A model generated the notes under the pieces. The model ran no database searches and was not told the DNA's origin. It worked only from the letters and a program-made list of their open reading frames with translations. A stretch of 37,951 nucleotides of DNA from Bacteroidota bacterium (lineage in GTDB: Bacteria > Bacteroidota > Bacteroidia > B-17B0 > Aurantibacillaceae): the NCBI GenBank assembly GCA_023251755.1, contig JAHEYF010000039.1, positions 1 to 37,951 of the forward strand. The letters run 5' to 3'. Position numbers and translations under genes: made by a program. Shown here piece by piece: positions 6,954-15,751 of this stretch. Each line of letters begins with the position of its first letter. The first letter of the stretch is position 1.

Positions 6954-7277
6954 GGTGGAGGGTTTTAGGTTGATGAATTGTACAGCCGCTAAAGTAAAAC
7001 ATAGCTGTGCTGATTTTACATCCTTTTAGAGCTGACTTTTTTGTATATCTCAGAGAAGGGCTTTGTGATGATAAAAGCCAAAAGTAATAAGCCAAAAGCC
7101 AAAAAGGGAGACAGGTTATTGAGAAGGGCAAGGATGATTAGCTAATGGGATGATATGCTGATTAGCTGATGGGGAGACAGGTAAATAAGACCCAGTAAGG
7201 TTTTATAATTGAAAAGAAAGTTAAACTATTTCAAAGTGGAATGTCAGCCGGCTGAGCGAAGTCGAAGCCAGCTGACT
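6954..7277. other. Intergenic region with repeated short words
   Basis: This 324-bp spacer lies between the lipoprotein and PKD genes. It carries AAAGCCAAAAG-type words (7074-7103) and a segment (7133-7192) built of GATGATTAGCTGATG-like units ending in AGACAGGT, which resembles 24871-24947. On the minus strand TACTTTTG at 7079-7086 could be a -7 element for the lipoprotein gene. No coding sequence is evident. Confidence 0.5.
7133..7192. repeat. Dispersed spacer repeat, copy 1
   Basis: Contains GATGATTAGCT twice in imperfect form, then GGAGACAGGTA. It is similar in word order to 24871-24947. Both copies are intergenic. Confidence 0.5.
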
Positions 7278-10133
7278 TTATTTAATCAGTGTAAACGACC
7301 CAATGTATTGGTGTGGTTTATCAAACACATCGCGCAGTTTAATTTTATAAACATACACATCCTCCTGGGCCTTTAATTCACCATTGGCCCCGTTGTTGAC
7401 TTTCCCGTTCCAGGGCTCGTTTTCGTTGTTGGTGTAATAAATCATATTTCCCCAGCGGTCGAAAATCCACATTTTAAAATCACTGACATTAAAGCCCTTT
7501 CCAATGAAAAAATCATTTCGGCCATCCCCGTTGGGCGAAAAAACATTGGGAACATAATAGGCCCATTCAGGATTAACAACTAAGGTGTGTTCAATCGAAT
7601 CTTTACAACCATGTGTGTTTCTAACGTACTGCCACACATGATAAGTCCCTGCGGCCTGGTAAAGGTGATTGGTGTCCGGCAGCGTACTTACATTGCCATC
7701 TCCAAATGTCCACAACCAATAATCGGCACCAGCAGCCAGATTGGTAAAATAAATCATTCCGTCAGACTCTGTTGTTTCTTCGGGGCTTAATGTGAAAGCG
7801 GCCACCGGAATCGGATAAACATGTATCATCGCATTCCATACAAATGAGCTCTTGCAGGTGTTTTGGGTTGTTATATCAAGAGAAACTGTATACGTGCCGG
7901 GTACATTGTAACAATGGTAAGGCGATTTGATTGTGGAGCCGCTGTTGTCCCCAAAATTCCAGTCCCAGCTCACAACCGGGTCAACTGCCGAATAACTAAG
8001 GTCTATAAAATTAACGCAGAGCGGACTACAACCTTCGTATTTATCAGAATCAAAGTTGGCTTCGGGTAAAGGTGGAATGTTTAAGGGCAGACTAACGGAG
8101 GAAGAACAGCCGTAAGCCGAATAAACAGTGAGTACCGGGAAATAGACTTTTGAAGTATCGTACAAATGTGTTGGCGACTGAAGGTTTGAAGCGTTGTTGG
8201 TAGCATCGTCAAATTGCCAGGTCCAGCCTATTACATCAGCTGCCGGAACAGACAAATCTGTAAACTGAACGGGGGTGTTTAAACAGGACGGCGTTGCAGT
8301 GAAATGAGCTGTAGGCTGTGAATGAACATACACCGGCAAGATGGTGTCTTCAATACAATTTTTAGAAGTGGTCACAATCAGTTGTACATAATAGGTGCTG
8401 TCTTTTATATAAATATGCGAAGGGTTTTGAATGTTATTGAGGTTGGAGAGGTCACCAAAATTCCATATCCAGCTCATCAGATTATCGGCAGGGTCATGGG
8501 CAATTGAATGATCGGTAAATACAACAGGGTCGCCCTCACAGGCTTCGGTAGCGGTAAAAGTAACAGTTGGATTGGGCCATATCTTAATCGTTTTCATGGT
8601 ATCATCTTTACAGCCTTTATCGGTTTCTATATGCAGGGTAATACTGTAAGTACCGGCTGTGGGATAAAAGTGAACAGGGTTTTGAAGAGCGCTATGACTG
8701 CCGTTATCGCTAAAGGTCCAGTCCCATGTACCAATCGAACCGCTGGTTCCTATAATCTGCGAGACATCCGTAAAAGCAACAGATTTTTTTTCGCATACAG
8801 GGCTGAACGAAAAATCAGCAACAGGGGCCGGGAGCACCTGTACAACATGTGATACATTGTCTTTACAACCATTCTGATCCACTATGTTAAGCGAAATGCT
8901 ATAGGTTCCCGGCGTGGCATACAAATGGGTAGGATTGGTGAGGTGCGATGAATCCCCGTCCCCAAAATTCCAGCTCCAGTCTATAATAGGAACATGGCTG
9001 TTGTTAAAAGTATAAATGCTGGAAGACGAGTCGGTCATAGCAATAGGGGTACCAAAACAAACAACATCAGGATGAGGGGTAAAGTAAGCGTTGGTAAAAG
9101 TAGGGTAGATGGTTGTACGCACCGACGTTTTACAGCCGTCTAATGTGGTGAGTTCACAATAAGCTGTATCACCGGGTTGCACGTTGAATAAGTTGATGGT
9201 TTGCGAAGTCTGCCCTGATGGAAGCCATTGATAACTAAAACCCGGAGGAGCCGTTAAACTCACCGATCCGTCCTGGTTGCAGGCCTTCACTGCAATTCCC
9301 ATGGTATCGCACCGGGCGGTTATATAGGCATAACCAAAATGTCCGCCCAGGCCGCAATCCCATGTTTCAAATTGAATAGTCACGTTTTGACTGATAAAAG
9401 CCCGTAAATCAACTCCCACAGTTGTCCATGCCCGGTAAACAATATCACCACCCGCAGCTGTATTGCCTCCAAGGGCTGTAGCGGCGGCATTGGTACAATT
9501 GCGATACCCGGCAGTAGTGGTATCGGCATAATCTTCTTTTTTTCCGCAAACCGTATCCACCAAGTGCCCGGAAGCATCTTTAATGGTAACTATAAAACGG
9601 GGTTTTATGGGTTGTGGATGCGGGGGGTTGTTGGGATCGTTCGTGGGGTCTTGTAAAACCACGGCGTATTTATAAATCAACAATGAATTGCTTGATGTAA
9701 TTCCAAAAGTATAACTCAGGTAATCGCGCTGCCAGCCCACTCCGTCAGTCCATGCGGCAGGAGTTGCATTCGGGTTTATACCTCCATTCCCCAGGCGCAC
9801 ACATTGCGTTTCACCAGGGGGCAGGGTCATTACATTTCCACAGGTATAAGGGTCGGGGGTAGAGGTGGTAATTATGGTGTGCCTTCCGGGTACAATACCG
9901 GTGTTGTAATAGTACGGAATACCTCCCGAGGAAACATTGCTGCCGGGCGTGTTATAGGGGTATATAGACGTATTGCCAACCCAGTTGGTAAAATTTTGTA
10001 AAGAAAAGTCTGCATTCGGACAACCCGGCGATTGTGCAAAGCCTGCAGAGGCGATACAAACAAAAAAAACGATAAGCAGACAAAAAATGCTGTGCGTTTT
10101 TGTTTTCACATGTGTGTTAATGAAGGTGTTCAT
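7278..10133 (-). CDS. Giant PKD-repeat protein with gliding-motility C-terminal domain
   Basis: A 951-residue secreted protein. The signal peptide ends near GFAQ (about residue 34). An N-terminal adhesin-like region (35-330) is rich in Cys, Asn and Thr. Six PKD domains follow, each marked by a WxWxFGD-type strand (WSWNFGDG, WDWTFSDN, WIWNFGD, WTWQFDD, WDWNFGD, WLWTFGDG) and a GTYxVxL strand. The C-terminus (YYVPNVFSPNGDGRNDFF...FDRWGNMIYYT...YKIKLRD...GSFTLIK) is the gliding-motility-associated (type B, CHU_C) T9SS domain. It is exported to the cell surface as an adhesin or structural protein. It follows a similar gene with a 2-bp gap, so the two are an operon. Confidence 0.9.
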   Translation of the reverse strand: MNTFINTHVKTKTHSIFCLLIVFFVCIASAGFAQSPGCPNADFSLQNFTNWVGNTSIYPYNTPGSNVSSGGIPYYYNTGIVPGRHTIITTSTPDPYTCGNVMTLPPGETQCVRLGNGGINPNATPAAWTDGVGWQRDYLSYTFGITSSNSLLIYKYAVVLQDPTNDPNNPPHPQPIKPRFIVTIKDASGHLVDTVCGKKEDYADTTTAGYRNCTNAAATALGGNTAAGGDIVYRAWTTVGVDLRAFISQNVTIQFETWDCGLGGHFGYAYITARCDTMGIAVKACNQDGSVSLTAPPGFSYQWLPSGQTSQTINLFNVQPGDTAYCELTTLDGCKTSVRTTIYPTFTNAYFTPHPDVVCFGTPIAMTDSSSSIYTFNNSHVPIIDWSWNFGDGDSSHLTNPTHLYATPGTYSISLNIVDQNGCKDNVSHVVQVLPAPVADFSFSPVCEKKSVAFTDVSQIIGTSGSIGTWDWTFSDNGSHSALQNPVHFYPTAGTYSITLHIETDKGCKDDTMKTIKIWPNPTVTFTATEACEGDPVVFTDHSIAHDPADNLMSWIWNFGDLSNLNNIQNPSHIYIKDSTYYVQLIVTTSKNCIEDTILPVYVHSQPTAHFTATPSCLNTPVQFTDLSVPAADVIGWTWQFDDATNNASNLQSPTHLYDTSKVYFPVLTVYSAYGCSSSVSLPLNIPPLPEANFDSDKYEGCSPLCVNFIDLSYSAVDPVVSWDWNFGDNSGSTIKSPYHCYNVPGTYTVSLDITTQNTCKSSFVWNAMIHVYPIPVAAFTLSPEETTESDGMIYFTNLAAGADYWLWTFGDGNVSTLPDTNHLYQAAGTYHVWQYVRNTHGCKDSIEHTLVVNPEWAYYVPNVFSPNGDGRNDFFIGKGFNVSDFKMWIFDRWGNMIYYTNNENEPWNGKVNNGANGELKAQEDVYVYKIKLRDVFDKPHQYIGSFTLIK

Positions 10134-10135
10134 GG

Positions 10136-13012
10136 TTAGCGTATTAAATTAACATGACCAATAAATCTGCCCAACAACGACCGATCTGTTTTAGTGAAAA
10201 ACAACACCTGGTAAATATAGACATCTTCCTGACATACATCGCCTTTGTACCATCCATTCCAGGCATCTTCAATATTGTGTGTTGTATATAACTTCTGTCC
10301 CCAGCGGTCGAAAATATTCATAGTATAATCAGCATCTTCATAAACACCCGAACAATAAGCTCTGAAGCCTTCATTGTGCCCATCGCCATTGGGGGTAAAG
10401 GTATTGGGTATGTAAACCGTTTGCCCGGGCGGAATTACAACCAATCCCCAGGTGGTGTCTTTGCAGCCAAAACTGTTTTCTACCGCAAGAGTCACCGTAT
10501 AACTCATGGGTACTAAGTAATTGTGAGGCACCGGCGATTTTACACTGTCTGTCTGCCCGTCGCCAAAATTCCACCACCAGCTTATTGCATCAGGCGAAGA
10601 TGTATTCTGAATATTGGCAATGGGTTCGTAGATAGACAATTCGCTGCTGTTGACCACATTAAAATTGGCCATGGGCAAAGGATAGACATTAATAAAAAGT
10701 GATTTGAGCACTGTGTCCCGGCAGCCGTGAATGGTGGTGGCAATCAGCATGGGCGAATACTGTCCTTTATTTTTATAACAATATTCCAGGCTGTCGCCGG
10801 TACCCGTATCGCCGGTGCCAAAAACCCAATTCAACGAAATGATCTGATCGCTTACAGGAGCTATTTTACTTGTGAAAAAAGTACAAAAAGTAGGGCAACC
10901 GGCTGAGTCCCTTGCCCAAAAATCAAATCGTGGAATATCGTAAACCGTTACAGTTTGTGTAGCTGTATCGCTGCAACCATAATTCGTCAGGGCTATCAGT
11001 TGAACCTGGTAAGTGCCGGCTGTATCGTATAAGTGCGAAGGGTTCCCAAGAACTGATGTATTTAAATCACCAAAGTTCCATAAACTATTATCGGTAATAG
11101 ATGTGTTGATGAATTTCATTTTTTCGTATACACACACCGCCGAAGTGCTAAAGCCTGCAATGGGTTGGGGGTATATGTATACGGGGTTTTGATAAGAGTT
11201 GACACAGCCCTTGTCGGAGGTAACAATTAACTGAACATTGTAAGAATTTGTAGTAAGTGGGAAAATATGTCCTATGGTGGTTCCTGAGTTGATCAGCATA
11301 GGCGATGAATCCCCAAAATTCCAGATAGATTGTGAAAGAATGCCACCTGTAGGAACTACCGAGGTGTTGGAAAAAAACACCGTGTCTCCGGCACAGGCTG
11401 TACTTACGGTAAAATGCGCTACAGGTTCAGGCCATACATTAACCGGTATAGCCGTATCATTTTTACAACCAAAATTATCGGTCACCTCCAATGAGATGGT
11501 ATAAGTGCCTGCGGTGGCGTAATGCACAAGCGGTGCCTGGATGGAATCAAAAGGCCCGTTTCCGAATACCCAGTACCAGTGACTAATAAAATTGCCGGTT
11601 GACGCAGTAGATATATCCAACGGATTTACGGCCTGATTGACACAGTAGTCTGTACCCACTGTAAAACTGGCAATCGGGGGAATGCTCACCGCAGCATAGA
11701 GGGAATCTTTAAATACACAACCCGTTGCCAACGAAGTTCCGGTTAACACATATTTTGGTGAATAAGCGCCACTTCCGCTAAATACAGGGTTAGCAATGTT
11801 CGGATTACTCAAAGCCAAAGGTGGTTGCCAGGAATAAGACATGGTGGTAACACCCGGTATTCCGATAATAAGCGAATCGCCAAAACAGATTTTAACATCC
11901 GGGCCGGCATCAAAAGGAAGGGGGTCGTTCAGGTAAATTTTTAAGGTGTCCCACTTCGGGCAAAAACCATATTGATAAGCCAAGGTAATGACCTCCTGTC
12001 CTTCAGTAATATTGTCTATTATCGGAAGAACCGGGAAACTTACACACTGCTGGTTGGCCGGAATCACCACGCTATCCGGGATGTACTGGTAATCCACTGC
12101 ATTGGTAGCGGTTCCGCCAATGTTGTAATGAATAACAAAAGGCAGAGTCGTGTCGCCGGTACGGCAAAATTTCACATTGATGTTGGTGCAATTCTCCAAC
12201 CCTGTTACTGAAGAGGCCATGTCGGTGTATGCAATCGGTGAACACTGAATGGAGTTCCCTTCAATGAGTACACCGGAATCGTAAATACCATCCACCACAT
12301 CGGCAATTACTAATTTCAGGTGAAAAGTGTCGCAGGGTGTAACTTTTACTTTGGCTATTAAAGGTTTAGAAAACCCATCGTATTGAATGCTACTGCCGCC
12401 CGCATTGTTTACATAATACTGCGAATTTGTTGATGCATTCAGGTTGTTAATAGAAACGGGAAAGTTGGTTCCGGGTATAAGTGCAATATTTTGTAAAACA
12501 GGAAATCCGGGGCCTTTGATGAAAAAACCAAACACGTCATTAAAAGGCTTGTTCACATATTCAGGGTATTCTTCCGAAGCAAAAACATACTTTATTTTCA
12601 GCGTGTCGCAGGCAGGAATCAGGTCGAACTCAAGTGCACAACCATCATAGGTTGAAGGCAAAGGAGTAGCTGTAGATGTAGCCTGTATCATCGAATCAAG
12701 TGATGCATCTCCCGAGGCACCATTGTTTAACCCCGCACTAATGCTATTGTTAGGACCCTGGCAAATATTTACAGATCCACTTGTAAGAATAATTCCATTG
12801 TTTAAGCCAATATTGGAGCTGACATTGGTAAAGGTGCCAATTGCACCATTGGGGCAATTTAAGACTACATTCGAAACAGCAAAACCCGGGCCTACTATGT
12901 TTTGAACCAATTGCTGCGTATTACTTGTGGGAGTAAGTGTAATTGCCTGAGAAAATACCTGGTTTAAACCCGCAAAAAAAACAAAGAACAAAGCAACAAA
13001 GAATTTATTCAT
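10136..13012 (-). CDS. Choice-of-anchor L / PKD surface protein, T9SS C-terminal domain
   Basis: A 958-residue protein starting at the ATG at 13012, which gives a proper signal peptide (MNKFFVALFFVFF..FSQ). A start at 13060 would put 16 odd residues before it. Residues 20-260 are a choice-of-anchor L type domain (QLVQNIVGPG, GLNNGIILTSG, FASEEYPEYV, DVFGFFIKGPG). A Calx-beta-like segment (about 265-365) and about five PKD domains follow (WYWVFGNG, SIWNFGD, SLWNFGD, LNWVFGTGD, WWWNFGDG). It ends in a gliding-motility-type C-terminal domain (YIPNTFTPNGDGHNEGF...FDRWGQKLYTT...GRFIGHVNLIR). First gene of a two-gene leftward operon; probably a large surface adhesin. Confidence 0.9.
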   Translation of the reverse strand: MNKFFVALFFVFFAGLNQVFSQAITLTPTSNTQQLVQNIVGPGFAVSNVVLNCPNGAIGTFTNVSSNIGLNNGIILTSGSVNICQGPNNSISAGLNNGASGDASLDSMIQATSTATPLPSTYDGCALEFDLIPACDTLKIKYVFASEEYPEYVNKPFNDVFGFFIKGPGFPVLQNIALIPGTNFPVSINNLNASTNSQYYVNNAGGSSIQYDGFSKPLIAKVKVTPCDTFHLKLVIADVVDGIYDSGVLIEGNSIQCSPIAYTDMASSVTGLENCTNINVKFCRTGDTTLPFVIHYNIGGTATNAVDYQYIPDSVVIPANQQCVSFPVLPIIDNITEGQEVITLAYQYGFCPKWDTLKIYLNDPLPFDAGPDVKICFGDSLIIGIPGVTTMSYSWQPPLALSNPNIANPVFSGSGAYSPKYVLTGTSLATGCVFKDSLYAAVSIPPIASFTVGTDYCVNQAVNPLDISTASTGNFISHWYWVFGNGPFDSIQAPLVHYATAGTYTISLEVTDNFGCKNDTAIPVNVWPEPVAHFTVSTACAGDTVFFSNTSVVPTGGILSQSIWNFGDSSPMLINSGTTIGHIFPLTTNSYNVQLIVTSDKGCVNSYQNPVYIYPQPIAGFSTSAVCVYEKMKFINTSITDNSLWNFGDLNTSVLGNPSHLYDTAGTYQVQLIALTNYGCSDTATQTVTVYDIPRFDFWARDSAGCPTFCTFFTSKIAPVSDQIISLNWVFGTGDTGTGDSLEYCYKNKGQYSPMLIATTIHGCRDTVLKSLFINVYPLPMANFNVVNSSELSIYEPIANIQNTSSPDAISWWWNFGDGQTDSVKSPVPHNYLVPMSYTVTLAVENSFGCKDTTWGLVVIPPGQTVYIPNTFTPNGDGHNEGFRAYCSGVYEDADYTMNIFDRWGQKLYTTHNIEDAWNGWYKGDVCQEDVYIYQVLFFTKTDRSLLGRFIGHVNLIR

Positions 13013-13518
13013 TGCAGTTGTCCTAAACCGGGTCCAAAAAAAAGTAAAACCACTTAACATCCCTTAAAAATTAATTATGTTAAAAAACATAAAAGTCTCA
13101 TTATTAGCACGAAATATAACCTATTTAATGCCCAAATCCAAATAATTTGCCTTTGATTATTGGATTTCTACCTGAGAAACAATTGCTGTTGTCACCTTAA
13201 ATGCAGAAGGTTCAACTACATCTTCCCGGCTGCACAAAAAAATGTTTCATTCCTGCTGGTTGAATTCCCCTATCCTGTCTGGTTTTATACAAATAAAATT
13301 TCAATTAATGCTGTGTACTTTTGCTCCAGGATCGCTTATTTTTATCTGTAAGTTGGGCAAAAAATATACAAAAACTGTGAATCACATAAATTTACCGGGA
13401 GTGGTTGAATAAAAGATAATTTATGAACCCGACAAGTATACAAAAATGCATGACACATTCGTGCGAAATCGACGGAAAGTTGACTTTTTTCGATCAGTGG
13501 CGTTTTTAAATTTCAGAA
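13013..13518. other. Intergenic region, mostly non-coding
   Basis: This 506-bp spacer lies upstream of the PKD operon and downstream of rsgA. It contains a perfect TATGTT/AACATA hairpin (13076-13091), possibly an operator for the PKD genes, and a near-palindrome at 13135-13167. On the plus strand an exact TAnnTTTG element (TACTTTTG, 13316-13323) is followed about 100 bp later by a 28-codon ORF (13423-13509) that I cannot confirm. Confidence 0.45.
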
Positions 13519-14448
13519 TTACCGCTCCCATTCTTTCCAGCCCATTTCCTCACCGTTTAGTATGCTCAGGTAATTGTGGTAACGCACAGGGTCTATTGCT
13601 CCATTTTCAACCGCCTCCAGTACAGCGCATTTGGGTTCGTTTACATGCAGGCAGTTGTTGAACTTGCACTCATTCATTAAGGCCCGTATCTCAGGGAAAT
13701 AATGCCCTACTTCTTCTTTTTTCATTTCAACAAGCCCCAGTTCTTTAATGCCGGGCGTATCAATAATAAAACCTCCGAAATCCAGTTCGAACAATTCAGA
13801 AAAAGTAGTGGTGTGTTTTCCTTTTAAATGCACTCCGGAAATCTCCCCCGTTTTTAGTTTCAAACCGGCTTGTATCGCATTAATCAGGGTAGATTTCCCA
13901 ACCCCGCTGTGCCCTGAAACTAAGCTGGTTGCCCCTTTCATTAAACTTTTCAGTTGTTCAATGCTTTCCTTTTCCATGGCCGAAACACTTAAACAGGTGT
14001 AACCGATATTGCGGTAAACATTCATTATCTCTTCCTGATGAGCAAGTAGTTCTTCATCCAGCAGATCTCTTTTATTAAAGATCAAAGTAACCGGTATGCT
14101 ATACGCTTCGGCGGTAACCAAAAAGCGGTCGATAAAACCGGTAGACGTGCGGGGCAATACCAGGGTTGCAATTAAAAAAGCCTGATCGATATTGGCCGCT
14201 ATTATTTGGGTCTGTTTCGAAAGGTTGATCGATTTCCGGATGATGTAATTTCTCCGTTCTTCAATTTTATTGATGACAGCAGACTCTTCATCCATGTCGA
14301 AGTCTACCACATCGCCAACCACCACCGGGTTGGTCGTCTTTCGCCCATCTAACCTTATTTTTCCGGCAATACGGCAATCGTGCCGTTTCCCGTTTTCATC
14401 CCGCACCGTGTACCAGCTTCCGGTAGACTTTGTTACAATTCCCTTCAT
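13519..14448 (-). CDS. rsgA: Ribosome small-subunit-dependent GTPase RsgA
   Basis: A 309-residue circularly permuted GTPase that tests maturation of the 30S ribosomal subunit. The start is the ATG at 14448 (MKGIVTKSTGSWYTV); the frame continues upstream only through a repeat-rich spacer. An N-terminal OB fold (about 1-70) is followed by the permuted G motifs: G4 NKRD, G5 VSA, G1 GHSGVGKST, the G2 region with HTTTF, and G3 DTPG. The zinc-binding C-terminal domain shows C-x4-C-x-H-x5-C (CKFNNCLHVNEPKC). The residue order G4-G5-G1-G2-G3 is diagnostic. Confidence 0.97.
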   Translation of the reverse strand: MKGIVTKSTGSWYTVRDENGKRHDCRIAGKIRLDGRKTTNPVVVGDVVDFDMDEESAVINKIEERRNYIIRKSINLSKQTQIIAANIDQAFLIATLVLPRTSTGFIDRFLVTAEAYSIPVTLIFNKRDLLDEELLAHQEEIMNVYRNIGYTCLSVSAMEKESIEQLKSLMKGATSLVSGHSGVGKSTLINAIQAGLKLKTGEISGVHLKGKHTTTFSELFELDFGGFIIDTPGIKELGLVEMKKEEVGHYFPEIRALMNECKFNNCLHVNEPKCAVLEAVENGAIDPVRYHNYLSILNGEEMGWKEWER

Positions 14449-14458
14449 ATATAATTTT

Positions 14459-14512
14459 GTATCAGGTAGCAGGTAGTTGGTACCTGATACATAGTACTTG
14501 TTACCTGCTACC
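14459..14512 (-). repeat. Overlapping alternative hairpins in the rsgA leader
   Basis: Two perfect inverted repeats interlock: 14459-14468 with 14481-14490 (10 bp) and 14465-14475 with 14502-14512 (11 bp). Their left arms share four bases, so only one stem can form fully at a time. On the rsgA transcript the shared strand ends 10 bases before the start codon. The layout resembles an attenuator, but it could also be one of the word-type spacers seen elsewhere in the window. Confidence 0.6.
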
Positions 14513-14538
14513 AAGTTCTAGTATCTCAATACTCACAT

Positions 14539-15108
14539 CTAATGTCTAACTTTATCCGCCAACTCCAGTTGTTTAAACCAGTCTTCCCCATACTTACGGA
14601 TAAGCGGCTCCCTTAAAAATTTATACACGGGTACATTCAGTTTTTTTCCACATTCGCAGGCCGGCTTGCACACTTCCCATTGGTGGTAATTCACGGCATC
14701 GTAATCTTTATACTTAGTTATACGAACCGGGTACAGGTGGCAGGAAATTGGTTTTTGCCAGTCTGTTTTTCCATCCCGGAAAGCCTGTTCAATGGCGCAT
14801 TTGGCTGTATTGTTTTCATCAAAAATAACAAAAGCACATTCGGCCCCTTCGCTTACGAGTGTTGTAGTATAATCCCCATCTCCGTCCAAGACATAAGTGC
14901 CGTGTTTTTCAACGGCCTTAATTCCTTTTTTATTCATATAGGGTTTTACTACCGGGTAAACTTTATCCAGCAGCTCCAGTTCTTCTTTGTCTAAAGGTGC
15001 CCCCGAATCGCCCGCTACACAGCAGGCTCCCTTGCAGGCGCTGAGGTCGCATACAAATTTTTTTTCAAGCAGGTATTCAGATATAATGGTATTGTCTATG
15101 GCTATCAT
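14539..15108 (-). CDS. DUF3109 family cysteine-rich protein
   Basis: A 189-residue protein, start chosen at ATG 15108 (MIAIDNTIISEYLL); the longer frame uses a TTG and adds unconserved residues. The conserved Cys pattern FVCDLSACKGACC near the N-terminus, then CAIEQAF, SCHLYPVR and CKPACECGKK, is that of the Bacteroidota DUF3109 family, related to the YkgJ-type zinc/iron-sulfur cluster CxxxCxxCC proteins. A metal-binding role is likely; the reaction is unknown. It lies 90 bp upstream of rsgA on the same strand. Confidence 0.85.
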   Translation of the reverse strand: MIAIDNTIISEYLLEKKFVCDLSACKGACCVAGDSGAPLDKEELELLDKVYPVVKPYMNKKGIKAVEKHGTYVLDGDGDYTTTLVSEGAECAFVIFDENNTAKCAIEQAFRDGKTDWQKPISCHLYPVRITKYKDYDAVNYHQWEVCKPACECGKKLNVPVYKFLREPLIRKYGEDWFKQLELADKVRH

Positions 15109-15316
15109 GTGTATCGCTTCTGGTTGCTGTTCAGCTGTTAAATTCAAACTACAAAGTAAATTAAAATTAGCATACCGTAGTTTTACAAAGCGGGTATTGC
15201 GAAGCTTTTATTACCAACTGAGCGGTATACAGTGTATTTCTGTAATTTCCCCCTCCATTTTTAAGAACCCTGCTACCAGCGGGCCATTTTTCTTAACTAA
15301 AATCATGTGAATTAAC

Positions 15317-15347
15317 TTGCAGGCATACCATAAATATGGTATTTTTG
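15317..15347 (+). promoter_or_regulatory. suf operon promoter
   Basis: TTG at 15317-15319 and TATTTTTG at 15340-15347, separated by 20 bp, fit the Bacteroidota housekeeping promoter (-33 TTG, -7 TAnnTTTG) exactly. The predicted transcript begins around 15352-15356, giving a leader of about 60 bases. Confidence 0.75.
15327..15340. promoter_or_regulatory. Palindrome between the suf promoter boxes
   Basis: ACCATAAATATGGT is a perfect 6-bp dyad with a 2-base centre. It fills the spacer between the -33 and -7 elements and touches the first base of the -7 box, a classical repressor position. The regulator is not known. Confidence 0.5.
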
Positions 15348-15353
15348 TGGTGG

Positions 15354-15372
15354 ATTTAGATTTAATCTAAAT
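15354..15372. promoter_or_regulatory. Palindrome at the suf transcription start
   Basis: ATTTAGAT-TTA-ATCTAAAT is a perfect 8-bp dyad just downstream of the -7 box, overlapping the expected transcript start. The position suits an iron- or redox-responsive repressor (DtxR/MntR or Rrf2/IscR type are the obvious candidates), but the sequence alone does not settle which. Confidence 0.5.
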
Positions 15373-15414
15373 AAGATTACCAGTTAATCAATTAACAATC
15401 AAAAACTTAAAAAA

Positions 15415-15741
15415 ATGATTACTGTTTCAGAAAATGCCAAACAACACGCTTTGGAGTTGATTAAAGCCGATAATCGCCCCGAAGGTACATTTATACGTGT
15501 AGGTGTTGAAGGCGGCGGATGCTCAGGCCTTTCGTATAAGTTAGAGTTTGACAACAATTTAAAAGAAGGCGATCAGCAATTTGAAGACAAGGGAATTAAA
15601 ATAGTGGTGGACCGCAAAAGCTTTTTGTACCTGGTTGGTACCGAATTAGAATACACCGGTGGATTGAACGGAAAGGGTTTTGTATTTAACAATCCCAATG
15701 CTTCGCGTACTTGCGGGTGCGGGGAGAGCTTTTCGGTTTAA
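15415..15741 (+). CDS. sufA: A-type iron-sulfur carrier (SufA/IscA/HesB family)
   Basis: A 108-residue A-type carrier that accepts Fe-S clusters from the SufBCD scaffold and passes them to apoproteins. The three cluster-binding cysteines are present: C36 in GGGCSGLSY and C100/C102 in the CGCG tail. Length and sequence fit the family exactly. It is the first gene of the suf operon, 68 bp after a good promoter. Whether to name it sufA, iscA or erpA cannot be decided from sequence; the operon context favours sufA. Confidence 0.93.
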   Translation: MITVSENAKQHALELIKADNRPEGTFIRVGVEGGGCSGLSYKLEFDNNLKEGDQQFEDKGIKIVVDRKSFLYLVGTELEYTGGLNGKGFVFNNPNASRTCGCGESFSV

Positions 15742-15751
15742 GGTTTAGATG

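Larger units (their letters stand above)
15109..15414. other. Divergent intergenic region before the suf operon
   Basis: This 306-bp spacer lies between divergent DUF3109 and suf genes. Its right half holds the suf promoter and two palindromes, listed separately. The left half shows nothing I can name, and no clear promoter for the DUF3109 gene. Confidence 0.6.

Noticed and set aside
7278-13012. Repeated PKD modules as a CRISPR-like or tandem DNA repeat
   Set aside because: The repetition is at protein level (WxWxFGD strands) with diverged DNA; no regular spacer-repeat structure exists.
13160-13351. A 63-codon frame in the spacer between rsgA and the PKD operon
   Set aside because: Composition like AT-rich spacer, no conserved pattern, and it overlaps a promoter-like element and a near-palindrome.
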